A stretch of 64,000 nt of DNA, taken from Halichondria panicea (taxonomy: Eukaryota; Porifera; Demospongiae; Suberitida; Halichondriidae). This document shows positions 48,901-63,462 of the stretch, in pieces; within the stretch, counting starts at the first letter, position 1, and every line of letters begins with the position of its first letter. Location of the stretch: NCBI RefSeq assembly GCF_963675165.1, contig NC_087380.1, positions 445,803-509,802 of the forward strand, in the 5' to 3' direction. The position numbers and the translations under genes are program-made. The notes beneath the pieces are model-generated. The model was not told the origin of the DNA and searched no databases. It worked only from the letters and a program-made list of their open reading frames with translations.

Positions 48901-49861
48901 AAAAATGACAAATTCTAGCACCAACAAACTTTTAGATTGAAACAGTATAAGTTATGGCAGCTGAAAAATGTTCAACTACCCCCCCCCTTTGTTTAATCTC
49001 AGAATAGTGTGATGGTTCAGGGACTCTTTCAGCTGCCATAACTTGAGTATCGTGGATACAATTTAAACGATTTTATGATTTTCTGAAAGCTTAGAAAAAT
49101 ATCTTTCAAATGGTGTCATCAAAGTTCATATTTGAGAGATAAAATTATTTGCCAATTTGGCCACACCATGAATGGTCCATGGTCCATGGTCCATGGTCCA
49201 TGGTCCATGGTCCAAGGCCGAAAAATGACAAATTCTGGCCCAACGAACTTTTGGATTGAAACACATCATTTGAAAGGTCTTTTTCTAAGCTTTCAGAAAA
49301 TCATAAAAAATTTGGACATTGGATCAACGATACTAAAGTTATGGCAGCTGAAAGATGATCAACTACCCTCTCCTCTCGTTTAATCAAAGAATAGGTTAGG
49401 TAGTGCATTCCTTACCATGTTGATGTTAAATGGAATCTCCAACAATTTGAAGGTTGGCTCTAATCGCGTGAAGTTGTTGAGCTTTGCCTCAGAGCTCCTA
49501 CAATTATATGAACAAGGAGAAAAAATCAAACACAACGAACACAACGATGATTTGTAATGTACTGTACCTTGCTTTTGAGAAGTGAGCAAAGTCTGCTTGC
49601 AGCCCATGCTTGTGCAGTACCTCTCCAAACAAGTAACCATTGGAAAATACACCAGAGAAGCTGGACTTAGCTGTGAGGAGAAAATCATGCAGCAGTGAAG
49701 TGCTGGTGAGACCACGCCCCCTTTCTCGGTGGAGGTGATAGAGTAGCTAGTGAGACATGCTAGCTACACCACACTGATAACATGAGCTAGAGTAAGCACT
49801 TACTGAGCTTGGGCTCCACGCATATGTCATCATTCAGCCATTTACACAGTATATCAGTCAT
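39478..49861 (-). CDS. SPEF2: SPEF2/CPC1 orthologue, ciliary central-apparatus protein
   Basis: Central-pair projection protein needed for motile cilia and flagella. The start at 49861 (MTDILCKWLNDDIC) matches the SPEF2 N terminus; 49568-49670 and 49416-49497 continue the CH-like domain (FSNGYLFGEVLHKHG). Exons near 48731-48811, 48474-48682, 48064-48415, 47941-48012, 47825-47887, 47494-47682 and 47112-47299 form a charged coiled coil. The adenylate-kinase-like domain lies at 46534-46723, 46170-46395 (P-loop GRPFAGKST), 45711-45958, about 45307-45534 (DGSAFILDNFPLT) and 45088-45259. Downstream exons include about 44630-44753, 44160-44335, 43793-44003, 43431-43562, 43232-43371, 42518-42710, 42219-42354, 40780-41000 and 39640-39766, ending at 39478-39528 (LDPYMRPVSMLTETD, stop). 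The 3' exons are approximate. It is convergent with RPTP copy 5 (about 200 bases between stops) and divergent from REXO1. Confidence 0.88.
39881..39914. repeat. CA microsatellite in a SPEF2 intron
   Basis: About 16 CA units next to a minus-strand exon boundary. Confidence 0.9.
42373..42500. mobile_element. Partial MITE of the CGTATAGCGGGT family in a SPEF2 intron
   Basis: Starts TATCGTATAGCAGGTTATTT and shares the GAGCATCATACGGAAAA and ATTCTACCGCAATA interior with the elements at 12477 and 32198. The right terminus is not clear. Confidence 0.5.
44790..45060. repeat. Dispersed foldback repeat (GAAAGCTTAGAAAGAGCTCTTTC family), SPEF2 intron
   Basis: Contains TTTTCTGAAAGCTTAGAAAG and CTTTCAGATGGTATGCTCAAA on one side, and CATTTGAAAGACC with TAAGCATTCAGAAAA inverted on the other, ending near AAAGTTATGGC. 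The same layout recurs near 49027-49352 and 59770-59975. It is non-coding. Confidence 0.6.
46979..47125. repeat. 25-base minisatellite carrying the SPEF2 splice donor
   Basis: Six copies of a 25-base unit (CTACAGGTACCTACCCTCTAGTGAG type) lie at the 3' edge of the minus-strand exon 47112-47299. On the minus strand each unit contains CTAGAGG followed by GTAGGT or GTGGGT, so the splice donor itself is repeated. Only the copy nearest the exon need be used. Confidence 0.85.
49027..49352. repeat. Foldback repeat with internal GGTCCAT tandem array
   Basis: Bounded by TTTCAGCTGCCATAACTT and its inverse AAGTTATGGCAGCTGAAA. The interior carries the AAAGCTTAGAAAAATATCTTTCA type sequence seen near 44830 and 59795, plus about five tandem GGTCCAT units at 49176-49206. 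MITE-like and non-coding, in the third SPEF2 intron. Confidence 0.6.
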
Positions 49862-50065
49862 CTTATCTTTCTTTCCAGGGTGAGGTCAAAGGTTAAAAGG
49901 CGAATCTAACATTGTTGTCAAGACAACCCCGCGGCTTTCTTCGAATCCGAAAGAAGCTGGTTGTTGCCGCCCTCGAACTTTGCAATAAGAGGGCGGCGTA
50001 CCAGATTACCCACGTGGATTGTTTGTAGCTGGGTGGGCGTGGCCTCCTCTACCATACTGCTGAAG
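49862..50065. promoter_or_regulatory. Divergent SPEF2-REXO1 promoter region
   Basis: Only 204 bases separate the two start codons, on opposite strands, so both genes must start within or beside this stretch. It is more GC-rich than its surroundings, as expected of a bidirectional housekeeping promoter, and holds an X-box-like palindrome at 49914-49927 and an imperfect hairpin (CTTTCTTCGAATCCGAAAG) near 49937-49955. Confidence 0.7.
49914..49927. promoter_or_regulatory. RFX X-box-like palindrome upstream of SPEF2
   Basis: GTTGTCAAGACAAC is a perfect palindrome and fits the X-box pattern RYYNYY-N(1-3)-RRNRAC recognised by RFX factors, which drive ciliary genes in animals. It lies 53 bases upstream of the SPEF2 start codon, within the usual distance range. 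Binding is inferred, not shown. Confidence 0.65.
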
Positions 50066-55351
<5,286 letters not shown>

Positions 55352-55562
55352 CTGTGTTTATTATTTATTGTTTTGTCTGTTAATTTTATTGTTATGCATT
55401 GTTGGGTGGTGAGGAAAATTCCTATTTTTTGTGAATAATTATTATCATGGAATGTTATGAATCTCATTATATTTCAGCTTATTGGGGTGAAATATTTGAA
55501 TTATTGATTGTCTGTTAATTTGTTTATCATCAAGGGTTGATCTGCACTAGCTAGCTGGAGAG

Positions 55563-56473
55563 ATGGGCTCTGCACTGAGCTCTACTATGGGGAAGGTCAT
55601 GGATGACAACATGAAGAAGCAGCAACAGTTTATGCTCACCACACAAAAGATGCAGGTAAAATAAGCTCCCTAGAGCAGATCTACTAAGCCCTTGTATTAA
55701 TTATATAAAATGTATCGAGCTACTATTTAAATTAGTTGTCGTTGCCTCACAGAGTTATACCCTCTGTCCTCTCTGTAGCTGGGACGTCAGATTCAGATGC
55801 AGCTGGATATGAGACAGCGGATGATTGCCCAGCAACTGGCACGCTCACGAGAAGCCATGGTTTGGTACGCTTCCTTTTATGGAGTGACTGCTCTGGGCCT
55901 CACCGCTGGGTACGTTACTATATCATGTGATTATATCATGTGATACCTCCGTAGGAATGACTACGAAACTTACATTCATACATTCACATGGTCCATTACT
56001 TCCTGATTTACTTAATTATACGTACTGTATAAACGATCCCTAAAAAAGAACACTGTGATTGATGACATGATGTAACATTTTCTCCATTGTGAAAAATCTA
56101 AGAAATTGAAATTTTCAAGTAATAATGATTGTGTATCTCTGTTGGGTTAGGTTCCTGCGTACTAAGAGGACTGCCTTGATTGCGCCACTGGTGCCCATGA
56201 CCTTCATCGTCACCTATCTAGGGGACATGGCCTGGGGTAATAAGATGGAGAGGATTATCGGTGAGCTCTGTGAATAGTTAGAGTATCAGTGTGAGCCTCG
56301 TGTCTACCTGATGTGTACTGTGTAGCTCAGGTTATTCATTTCTAATAATTCTGTGATTGTTTTCTGCAGCTGAGGCCGACAATATTCTGGAGAATGAACA
56401 AAGTTTGTTGGCGTTGCCTGGGAAACCACTCACTATTGAACTTATCGACAAAAATAGAAAAGCCAGCAAATAA
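55563..56473 (+). CDS. PLGRKT: Plasminogen receptor (KT), PLGRKT orthologue
   Basis: Small integral membrane protein of 145 residues, close to the 147 of the human protein. Exons 55563-55655, 55779-55909, 56151-56260 and 56370-56473 (TAA). It begins MGSALSSTMGKVMDDNMKK and contains LARSREAMVWYASFYG, two hydrophobic segments (about residues 58-75 and 83-99) and an EADNILENE motif near the C terminus, all characteristic of the family. The last residue is lysine, the feature that lets the vertebrate protein bind plasminogen. Sponges are not known to have a plasminogen system, so that role may not apply, and a mitochondrial or membrane role is possible. It lies 211 bases downstream of the REXO1 stop on the same strand. 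Confidence 0.92.
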
Positions 56474-57144
56474 CTGAACACTAGACAACAAATTATTTTT
56501 AGAAATTCAGCCTGTGATTGTTAGTGAATTGATGCTTGTTATAATGTTGATCCGTACCAAATCCAAACTTCTTACCACCTGCACCATGTTGTCGCCATCT
56601 CCAAGGTCCCTAGTAAGCCACTCTGTGTGTGTGTGTGTGTTTTGCGTAATGCATATTATAACTATACAAGCATAATAGTATACTAAAAGTAAAAGCCAGA
56701 ACTGTTGTATCAGTAGCTAGCCTGGCTTCCAGAGGTGTGCATTGTGCATGGGCTGAGCCACTCCCCCCTTTTGCTTACTTTCGGTAAAATAGCTGTGAGC
56801 TGGCTAAATACTTTCGGTAAAAAATAGCTGTGAGTTTAGCCAGCTCACAGCTATTTTACCAAAGTACTGTTTAGCCAGCTCACAGCTATTTTACCAAAGT
56901 ACTGTTTAGCCAGTCACAGCTATTTTACCGAAAGTACAGAGGTGTGCATTGTGGTTGAGCCACTCCCCCCTTTTGCTTACTACCATCATATACCTTCACT
57001 ATCCACTGTTTGCTAAACAGTCCACTGTAAACTATATGCTACCATTTAAGGACACCCTTCATCTAATAGAGTCCCAATACTCACGCAAACTAGCTAGTGA
57101 TAACAAGAGTCAAGCATAGCTAGCTAGCTACTGTGCATGCAGTT
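56474..57144. other. Intergenic region with repeat cluster before RPTP copy 6
   Basis: No gene is seen. The centre (56733-56985) is a direct repeat of a segment with GAGGTGTGCATTGTG and GAGCCACTCCCCCCTTTTGCT enclosing inverted and tandem copies of a 35-base AGCCAGCTCACAGCTATTTT unit. Confidence 0.6.
56733..56985. repeat. Nested direct/inverted repeat cluster
   Basis: Flanking direct copies (56733-56775 and about 56937-56980) surround forward and reverse copies of a unit containing AGCTGTGAGCTGGCTAAATAC or its inverse. The inner part can fold into hairpins. It is probably a derivative of a small inverted-repeat element. Confidence 0.65.
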
Positions 57145-60100
57145 ATGGCCGCCCTGGTCCAGCCTCTTCTTTGGCTGGCTGGACTATGTCTATACAGCAC
57201 TGCAGCTATAAATACAACCAGTACAATAGCTCCTACTAGCATGGCCTCTATTAGCATGGCCTCTACTAACATGGCCTCTGCTAGCATGGCCTCTGCTAGC
57301 ATGGGCCCTGCTAGCATGGCTCTGAATACCACTGTGTTCTCAACTTTTGCAGCTTCTGCAACCAGCAGTGCAGGACCAAGTACTACACCAACAGAACCGA
57401 CCACTACATCAGATGAGGGCAGTGGTGGTAGTGGTGATGATATAATGAGTAGCATGATTGAAGTAACTTCTCTCACAAGCACCACTCTGTTGAGCTCCAT
57501 CACTCCCACTCCAATGGCCTCGTTCACTGTATCCCTGCCCTTTAATAACTCTGCAAGGACAAGCGGTCCAGCCACCACCACCATGACACCATCACCCCCC
57601 TCAAGCACCCTCCCAACTGATACCCCTGCTACTACTACTGACCCTCCATCCCTTGCAATATGGGCTGCAGTGGGTGTAGCGGGTGCAGTACTGATAGTTC
57701 TCATGGTGATCGCTACCGTTCTCTGTCTGTGTGTCGTGCACAAGTGTTGCAGCCGTGATGGGGTCAAGAGGTCAACAAAACGCAAAATATCATCCTCGTC
57801 CAAGAAGCTGATCGAGTGCGCATTGGAGGAGATAAACAGTGACAAGAAGAGTGGAGATGAGGAACAAGTGTTTGAGCGTAAGTATATAATTATGTGCAGT
57901 AATCGATATTTTGAAACCACCTCCAAATCATACTATAAACCTCCCTAGAGGGACCACTCAGTGCTGTCCCTAGAGGGACCACTCAGTGCTGTCCCTACAA
58001 TCCTAATGTATGTGTATAACTGTGGTGCGTTTGTAGATCAACAGTGTATAAGGTATAGCTTGCATGTTTGTCAGCGTAACTCTGCCTCCATTCAATATGC
58101 TAATACTAGTGGGATTGTTGTCGTTTGGGGGAAGGTTTTTGTTATTTGAGCCATTTTGAAAGTGATTTTACTGTAATAGCAAACCAGTAGAGCTATAGCC
58201 TCCACACAAGACCCTCTGTTGACTAACAGCTACGCACATAATGGCATATCACTCACAATGTTGTTGTATATTCACTGAATACAAACAATATATACTCAGG
58301 TACTCCGTAAGTGTATTAGAGCTTAAGCTTTGTGGAGTATAATTATAAGTTCCCCAGCTACCTTTGAGAGGTTAGATCTGATTTGATTTCAGATGCATTC
58401 AGTAGCTTGTATAGAAGGTCTATTATTTGGGGTATAATATCAGTGATGTGCTGAAAATAATAAAAGCAAGGCTATACTTGTGTGATGCTGTTACTTACAT
58501 GTATCATTGCAGATTTGACAGCAGCGGAGTTGATCTCATTCCCTCCCTCTAACCTCCCTGCTTATGTCAGCAAGCTGCACGATGATGACAGCTATCCAGC
58601 AGACGATGAGTATGACGTGAGTCACACCTGTCCCCCTCCCTATTCAAGTGTTGCCTGAATCAGTGTACCTTAAACTAGCAATATATCAAGTGTTGCCTGA
58701 ATCAGTGTACCCCTTAAACTAGCAATAAATTATATCAAGATGAGGCAGTAATTTGTGAAACTATATGAAACTATATATACAATAGCTCTCAGAATTATCT
58801 TACCATTACAAGTTCCTATTGATCGAAATCCAGCAATTTCAACAAAATCAAAGGCTGTATTATAATTATAGCCTTGCGTTTTGTCAGCATTATTTTCCTT
58901 GCAGTCTGTGAAGGAGTTGGATCAGCCTGTAGTGAGCACCCAGGCCCAACTCTCCTGCAATGCCACCAGGAACAGATACACCAACATACTGCCCAGTGAG
59001 TGCAGACACTGGTACTGAATACTATGTATTTATTGTCATCACTATAGGGGACAGCAGTCGTGTGGTCTTGAGAACCATCCCCAAAGTGGCAGGATCTGAC
59101 TACATCAATGCTGACTTCATCGATGTGCGTATAATGGCCCTCTGCCTAATATTGACCATACACGGTATTACTGTACAATGTCAGGAATGGTGGTAGTTGC
59201 TGCCTTTTAACCTCTGAGATCAAAGAAAATGCAGTGCCAATAATTATATGACATTATTATTGGTAGGGGTGATATAATGATGGTCATGAATTCTTGTTAT
59301 GGCAGATTGCACGGCCTGAGATCACTATTTACTGATAGTCTGTTTGTGGCACTCATTGCCATGTAATAAATTGCCTGTTGCTTACAGGGGTTTAACTGCC
59401 GCCGTGAGTACATAGCATCGCAGGGTCCCCTTCCCGGGACTTGTGCGGACTTCTGGAGGATGGTGTGGGAGTACAACGTCTCCATCATTGTCATGGTGAC
59501 CAACACAGAGGAGAACGGGACAGTCAAATGTCACCAATACTGGCCGTCGCGAGGGACGTCTCAGTACGGGAACACCGCGGTGACACTCGAGTCTCAGATA
59601 CTCTACCCTGAGTTTGTGACGAGGGAGCTCATTCTTACGTCAGGGAAGAGTAAGAAGGTACACACTGGTTACTACAATGAGCTAGTCTAGTACCCTACTG
59701 TGTAGATACTGTACACAGCTTGATTTTCTCGGAATATTCGTATTTCACTGACCTGTATTGAGAGTGCTACAGTTTTGGTGATCCATATACTGAAAGCTTA
59801 GAAGGAGCTCTTTCAGATGGTATGCTCAAACATATGTCCATTACCATAGTTAGTATTGTGTCAAAAATAAGCCCAAAATAGATATTCGATAATATATAAC
59901 ATGAAAGGTCTCTAAGCTTTCAGAATTAGTGATTGGACCAACGAAAGTAAAGTTATTGCCGTTCAAAGATGCTTTATTCATTTAATGCTAATATCTATGG
60001 GACTGTGTTATCAGTCATCTTGTCACCTCTATATACATAACCTGCAGAGCTCCCAAGTTGGTACAACCAAGTCAGTGATACAGTATCACTTCACCTCATG

Positions 60101-63095
60101 GCCTGACTTTGGAGTGCCCAAGGAAGCCAGTGCTATGATCAAGTTTGTGCGTCGTGTTCGCTCGGCTGTGGACTCGTCACACGGACCTGTACTCACACAC
60201 TGCAGTGCAGGGGTGGGCCGCACAGGGACGTACATTGCCGTGGATATACTGACTCAGCAAATAGATGCAGGGGGCGTGGTCAATGTACAGGAAGTGGTGT
60301 GTCGTATGAGAGCTCAGAGAGGTCATATGGTTCAAACTTCAGTGAGTGCTTTTTATAGCGGGTAATTTTCGTTGTCCAAATTTTCGTATGAACTACCTTT
60401 AAATATTCGTACAGCTTAGGATAGTCACATAGAACCTGTTACCCATTAATTTTGAAGTTTTAATTTTCAGGTGATGCTTCTAAATTACTGAACTTTTCAT
60501 TATCCGAAAAAAATCTCGCTATACAATTTTTTTTTCAGGCTCAGTATTTGTTTATCTATGATTCGTTGCTCCACTATCACTTGTTTGGTGGTATGGATGT
60601 GGGGGCGGGGTCACTGGTGGAGTACGTGGGCGCACTGGACACACCAACTCCGGATGGCAGTACTCCACTCGACAAAGAATTTACTGTGAGGAAATCAAAA
60701 ATCAAAAATTATTATTAGGAGAAAATCGATTTGTGTGTTAGTGAAATGAATCATTCTATGCGATGTGTACAACTAGCTGGTCAATTTTGTAGAATGAAAG
60801 CGAAGGCAAGTAATTTTCTGGCTACTTTGTACATTAAACCAACTACTGGTTCTGTTTTGAACGCGTTTGACTGATGTATTAGAAGCTTCTAGTATTTGTT
60901 TAAGTGCTGTATTCTTCTCTGCAGCATGTACTGGATGTGAAGTTGTCTCCAGACTATCTGTTTTCAGTTGCACTAGATGAGGCGAACACGGATAAGAATA
61001 GAGACTCTGCTAACATACCCTGTGAGATATAACCATCTCATGACTGTTTATATAATCTTGATCTTGTGTAGTTGACAACAATCGAGTGGCTCTTCAAGAC
61101 CCCAGCTCTGATAGTGATTACATCAATGCCAGCTTCATCACTGGCTACTACAACAGGATAGAGTTTATAGCCACACAAGCCCCCCTGCATAGCACTGTGG
61201 GGGACAGTACTGCGGGAGACACACAAGCCCCCCTGTATAGCAATGTGGAAGACATACAAGACACAAAATCCCCCCTGCAGAGCCCTGTGGGGGACACACA
61301 AGCCCCCCTGCAAAGTCCTGTAGGGGACAGCACTGCGGGAGACACACAAGCCCCCCTGTATAGCAATGTGGAAGACATACAAGACACAAAATCCCCCCTG
61401 CAGAGCCCTGTGGGGGACACACAAGCCCCCCTGCAAAGCCCTGTAGGGGACAGTACTGCAGGGGACACACAAGCCCCCCTGTATAGCAATATGGGGGACA
61501 CACAAGCCCCCCTGTATAGCAATATGGAGGACACACAGGCCCCCCTGCATAGCACTGTGGGGGACTTCTGGAGGATGGTGTGGGAGAGAGAGGTGCGGAC
61601 CATTGTCACACTGGGGCCTATCAAGAAGGACGAGGTCAGACACTGATCATTTTTAGATTTTATCCAAACACTGTTGCTTATGTGCTTGTATCACTCCCCT
61701 TTAGGATCGCTATTGGCCAAGTGTGAGCAGTGCACCTGTAAAGTGTGAGGGGTGTTTAACTGTGACCCTCGTGGAGACTGAGTGGGTGGAGGGGGCAGGA
61801 CTTCTCGTCAGGGAATTGACAATACGGAACAGTGAGGTTTGTCCAATTGTTGCAGTCGAATTATTTATTGAAGTTTTGTATATAATTATTTCATTTCATT
61901 TTTGGTATAGGACTCAGATGAGCAACGTGGAGTGACTCAGTTCCACCTCCAGTCATGGCCATTGGTCGATGTTCCTAGTGACATCACTGGCATCATCACA
62001 CTGATAGAGCGCTCCAGAGATCACTGGAGGGACACTGGCTATAACCTCATAGCAGTCCACACCTCACCAGGGTAAGGGCAGTACATACAGCTAACAACGT
62101 ATTACTAGAATAATTTTTGGTGAAAAACCTTTGCGAATGAGCTAAATCAGCAGCAAAATTGACCATTTGCGATCTAACTATCGCGTTCTGGCCAAGGATC
62201 ATATGTCATTACCAGTACCAGTTTGCAAAGTGATAAACGCTCGCAAAGTTTGCATATGTTTGATGCTCGCAAACATTCTAGTAATACGGTAGTAGTTGAG
62301 GGGAACCCGAAGCTTCTCACTTGTCAGTCTAACTTATTAGTATCTATCATCTATATCATCTTATAATTATGTCTGACTCTGATTGCATTTTCTCAGAAAT
62401 TAGTATGAATGGATTATTATCTGTCTATATAATAACAGTGAATTTGCACAAGATAACCAGAAATTGAAAGCGGAAGCACTCTAAGTAACCGATTTTCTCA
62501 TGTGAACTGCCCAAACATTCGTACAGCTCAGGATAGTGACGTTTAACTAGAATAATTTCACAGCGGATGATGCCCTACAATACAATAACCTGCTATACTG
62601 TATTCCTCCTCCCTGTGCAGAGTTAGTGGTGAGGCCGGAGGGGTGTACTGTGGTCTGTGTGTGCTCCTCAGGCAGCTGGAGGTGGAGGAGGCAGTCAACG
62701 TGTTCACTACTGTGAGGAGGCTACGCAAGCAAAGGCCTGGCATCTTAACATCAAAGGTGAAGACTTCCTGATCTACAACACAGCAGTTGTGGAATAAAAA
62801 TGATAATTATGCTTTGGTTCCAAAGGCTAGAAATAATGCGATAATAGTCTATACCTATAGTGTAGCTATGGTGCCCTGTGCCTATAGTGTAGCTATGGTA
62901 CCCTGTGCATATCTTTTACAACTCTATGTACTAACTGCCGTGTTCACACCAACACCCTAGTAGAGGGATGCCATTTTACACTCGACGTTGTAAACGCATA
63001 GTAAACATGTATGTTATCGTGTTTTCGTTTTGTTGCTGCAGGTATATTATCGGTTCATGTACACGGCATTAGAATCAAGTCAAAAGGAACAATAA
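57145..63095 (+). CDS. RPTP copy 6: mucin-like stalk, TM, PTP D1, expanded pseudo-D2
   Basis: A 952-residue receptor phosphatase. Exons: 57145-57877, 58513-58616, 58905-58995, 59048-59124, 59388-59657, 60048-60341, 60539-60685, 60925-61021, 61072-61634, 61705-61836, 61911-62071, 62621-62756 and 63042-63095. The first exon encodes a signal peptide, a Ser/Thr-rich stalk with repeated MAS triplets, a TM segment (about residues 172-198) and a Lys/Ser-rich tail. D1 has RNRYTNIL, DYINADFIDG, DFWRMVWE, SWPDFGVP and [10 protein letters not shown], so it should be active. D2 has a repeat insertion of about 120 residues in TQAPLHSTVGDFW (61173-61565), SWPLVDVP instead of WPD, and HTSPGVSGEAGG at the catalytic loop, so it is dead. 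Exons of 91, 294 and 136 bases match array copies, showing shared descent. No sushi or Ig module is present. Confidence 0.9.
57232..57321 (+). repeat. Coding repeat (ATGGCCTCT) in the copy 6 stalk
   Basis: Several near-perfect units built on AGCATGGCCTCTGCT encode SMAS/NMAS-type residues in the extracellular stalk, a likely O-glycosylated and length-variable region. Confidence 0.85.
57953..57996. repeat. Tandem duplication in the first intron of copy 6
   Basis: A 29-base segment (GACCACTCAGTGCTGTCCCTA core) occurs twice in tandem in the intron 57878-58512. The rest of the intron shows nothing recognised. Confidence 0.7.
59770..59975. repeat. Dispersed foldback repeat (GAAAGCTTAGAAGGAGCTCTTTC family) in a copy 6 intron
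   Basis: Similar to 44790-45060 and 49027-49352: CTGAAAGCTTAGAAGGAGCT, CTTTCAGATGGTATGCTCAAA, then CATGAAAGGTCTCTAAGCTTTCAG and AAGTTATTGCCGTTCAAA. It is non-coding. Confidence 0.6.
60351..60530. mobile_element. MITE-like element in a copy 6 intron
   Basis: Starts TTATAGCGGGTAATTTTCGTT beside the exon at 60341 and ends AAATCTCGCTATACAAT. The interior ATTCGTACAGCTTAGGATAGT matches (inverted) the interior of the element at 12477. Confidence 0.6.
61173..61565 (+). repeat. Coding minisatellite inside PTP D2 of copy 6
   Basis: Ten units, mostly 33 or 48 bases, each built on the D2 segment TQAPLHSTVGD, with two near-identical 123-base higher-order blocks. All units stay in frame, giving 131 residues where 11 are expected, directly before the DFWRMVWE helix. 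Confidence 0.95.
62072..62620. other. Long intron of copy 6 with a MITE
   Basis: The 549-base intron includes a MITE-like stretch (about 62497-62607) with ATTCGTACAGCTCAGGATAGT and a terminal CCTGCTATACTGTAT. No gene is seen. Confidence 0.5.
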
Positions 63096-63404
63096 CACGT
63101 ATACACTTATATCAGTCAGTTTGTTTTATTTTTGTAGCTAGCTCTATAGCCATATTTTGAAACCATTTCCGTGTGTGTAATATTAAACTTGTCCAATGAG
63201 ATTCATTACATACCCCTCATTTAATGGTAACTGTAAGGTGTCCTACGTCATTAATTCTGGTCAAGCTAGCTAGCTGCACGCTACCAAGACTAGACTCCCT
63301 TGCAAGCTATCGCTTAGAGAGACAACAAGAGCTGTACCTGTGTGTGTGTGTTATCCAAGAAGAGAAACTGCAAGCCCTCCCCTGTCGGACATACCGTGCG
63401 TGAG
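63096..63404. other. Intergenic region between RPTP copies 6 and 7
   Basis: No gene is seen in the roughly 310 bases between the copy 6 stop and the next start codon. The right part (about 63265-63400) may be 5' UTR and promoter of the next gene. Confidence 0.5.
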
Positions 63405-63462
63405 ATGGGTCTCTGTGTGCTACTGCTTGTGGCTGCTCTGACAGCCCTTGCTCGAGGACAAG
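63405..63462 (+). CDS. First exon (signal peptide) of a further receptor gene, incomplete
   Basis: ATG at 63405 encodes MGLCVLLLVAALTALARGQ followed by a GTATGA donor. Residue pattern and phase-1 end match the signal exon of the array RPTPs (LLSGLTALAGGQ), so this is probably RPTP copy 7. Nothing after it to 64000 reads as a recognisable exon, so the remainder of the window would be its first intron, ending with a possible acceptor (TTAACAG) at the window edge. Confidence 0.7.

Noticed and set aside
57120-57926. Long minus-strand open frame (268 codons)
   Set aside because: It is antisense to the first exon of RPTP copy 6, whose signal peptide, stalk, TM and splice donor are clear. The low-complexity Ser/Thr codons leave the opposite strand open by chance.
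61038-61643. Minus-strand open frames with repeated Cys-rich GGLCVP units
   Set aside because: They are the reverse side of the coding minisatellite in D2 of copy 6, where the plus strand splices in frame with PTP motifs on both sides.
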